Positions 13,736 to 14,657 of a DNA stretch of 14,657 nt are shown piece by piece. Position 1 is the first letter of the stretch. Each line of letters opens with the position of its first letter. This DNA is from Candidatus Methanodesulfokora sp. (GTDB lineage Archaea > Korarchaeota > Korarchaeia > Korarchaeales > Korarchaeaceae). Location of the stretch: positions 1-14,657 of the forward strand of contig JAGDWR010000102.1 in NCBI GenBank assembly GCA_023269865.1, given 5' to 3'. Both the position numbers and the translations under genes were made by a program. The notes beneath the pieces are model-generated. The model saw nothing but the letters and a program-made list of their open reading frames with translations, was not told the origin of the DNA and ran no database searches.

Positions 13736-14657
13736 GAAGGCTTTTTACCCTCTCAATTAAGTTATCCATTCCGTCTCCCGTCAGAGCTGATACTTTCATA
13801 TGCTCGTATTTATCTAATAATGCTAAGGCTTCCTTCACCTTATCCTGAAAATTTCCCCAAAGATCCATCTTGTTCATCACGACAATAAGCTTCTTTCCGG
13901 AAAAGGTCTCAGATACATCCCTAAGAACGTTTATTTGTTCTCTTATGGGATAACCGCACGTCTCAGTCGGATCAAAGACGAAGAGGATTATCCCAGGAAG
14001 ATCTCTCAATGCTGTTATTGCCTGAAGCTCAAGCTTGTTCCTCCTGCTAAGAGGTCTGTCCAGCAGGCCCGGGGTATCTATCACCTGGGCAACTCTGAAG
14101 TTGCCAATATCCATGTGGCCTAGAAGAAGTCCCTTTGTCGTGAAGGGATATGGGGCTATCTCCGGCTTTCCTGTCGATATCCTCTGGGTTATGCTGCTCT
14201 TCCCTGTGTTGGGCATCCCGCTCAATATCACGCTCGGAACATCAGTTCTTACATTGGGTATCTTTCTTAGCTCCAAATACGCATTCCTGAGGTAGTTTAC
14301 CTCCGGCTCTATTCTCCTCAGAACTGAGTCCATCCTGGCTATTGCCATGTTTCTCAGCTTTTCCATCTCCTTAGGATCTGATGCTTGCCTAAGGGATGAT
14401 ATTATCTCCCTCTTTATCCTCTTTATCGTCCTAGATGCCCAGCTTAAAGCTCCTAAGCTGTGCTTCAACTTGTCTTTATCCACAATAGAGTCCAGGAGAT
14501 CCAGATAGAATTTGTCAATTGAGCTGAAATTTGGATAGGATCTCACAACAGACATAAGAATGGCGCTTGATGCGTCCATCATCCTCCTTATTCTCTCTAT
14601 CTCCCTTTCTTTAGGAGTTCCTCCAGCGGATTTCATCCCTCTCCTCACTGAAATATC
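13728..14657 (-). CDS. NOG1-family GTPase, 5' end beyond the window
   Basis: GTPase linked to large ribosomal subunit assembly in the eukaryotic and archaeal NOG1/Obg group. Counting from a GTG at 14648, G1 is GMPNTGKSS (144-152), the switch I Thr lies in YPFTTKG (168-173), G3 is DTPG (191-194), G4 NKMD (259-262) and G5 SAL (287-289). The helical NOG1 N-terminal region precedes G1, with FYLDLLDSIVDKDKLKHSL (47-65). The frame stays open through 14657, and the GTG falls in what looks like the conserved D-x-x-F-R-R segment of NOG1 N-termini, so the true start is probably upstream, outside the window. There is no C-terminal extension after the G domain, as in archaeal forms. Confidence 0.88.
   Translation of the reverse strand, partial: DISVRRGMKSAGGTPKEREIERIRRMMDASSAILMSVVRSYPNFSSIDKFYLDLLDSIVDKDKLKHSLGALSWASRTIKRIKREIISSLRQASDPKEMEKLRNMAIARMDSVLRRIEPEVNYLRNAYLELRKIPNVRTDVPSVILSGMPNTGKSSITQRISTGKPEIAPYPFTTKGLLLGHMDIGNFRVAQVIDTPGLLDRPLSRRNKLELQAITALRDLPGIILFVFDPTETCGYPIREQINVLRDVSETFSGKKLIVVMNKMDLWGNFQDKVKEALALLDKYEHMKVSALTGDGMDNLIERVKSLLS

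Noticed and set aside
14646..14648. GTG 14648 as the NOG1 start
   Set aside because: The frame is open to the window edge, and the GTG falls in a conserved N-terminal segment, so it is probably internal Val.

Overview
The window reads as chromosomal DNA from a thermophile-like archaeon, probably of the TACK group. A Korarchaeota- or Crenarchaeota-like lineage is my best guess, not a determination. The evidence is archaeal informational genes (MCM, Gins23, Hel308, aCPSF2, RNase Z, TrmG10, NOG1), archaea-restricted families (UPF0201, UPF0292-like Toprim), TATA boxes about 26 bp before presumed leaderless starts, AGG/AGA-rich coding, and a tRNA-Leu without an encoded CCA. Genes are packed tightly, with many overlaps.

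Left block, minus strand (8822 down to 166): five genes, gins23 - mcm - hel308 - purB - aCPSF2-type nuclease, each overlapping the next or separated by 4 bp, so very likely one operon. It joins replicative helicase parts (Gins23, MCM) and a fork-repair helicase (Hel308) to purine synthesis (PurB) and RNA 3'-end processing or decay (aCPSF2). MCM carries a 398-residue intein inserted between the Walker A Lys and Ser. The splicing residues are intact, but both LAGLIDADG motifs of the endonuclease have lost their acidic residues. A small hairpin and a T-rich tract follow the operon, then the first 29 codons of an unidentified minus-strand ORF run off the left edge.

Middle block, plus strand (about 8850 to 11780): nadK, tRNA-Leu(CAA), trmG10 and RNase Z. 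The nadK stop codon TAG is bases 8, 9 and 10 of the tRNA, and a TATA box for the tRNA lies inside the end of nadK. The two genes after the tRNA both act on tRNA, making a small tRNA-maturation cluster. nadK and the gins23 operon diverge from a short spacer with a symmetric AT-rich TATA-like box and a 6-7-6 dyad.

Right block: a minus-strand pair (Toprim protein, then UPF0201 protein, overlapping by about 50 bp) converges on RNase Z with a 20-bp overlap. Diverging from it on the plus strand is a membrane protein with a signal peptide, extracellular domain, proline linker, one membrane helix and a cytoplasmic winged helix, probably a membrane-anchored transcription regulator. It converges with an 8-bp overlap on a NOG1-family GTPase whose 5' end lies beyond the right edge.

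I see no CRISPR array, insertion sequence, rRNA or defence island. The most unusual items are the decayed MCM intein, the nadK/tRNA-Leu overlap and the membrane-anchored winged-helix protein. I did not find a clear-cut new system.
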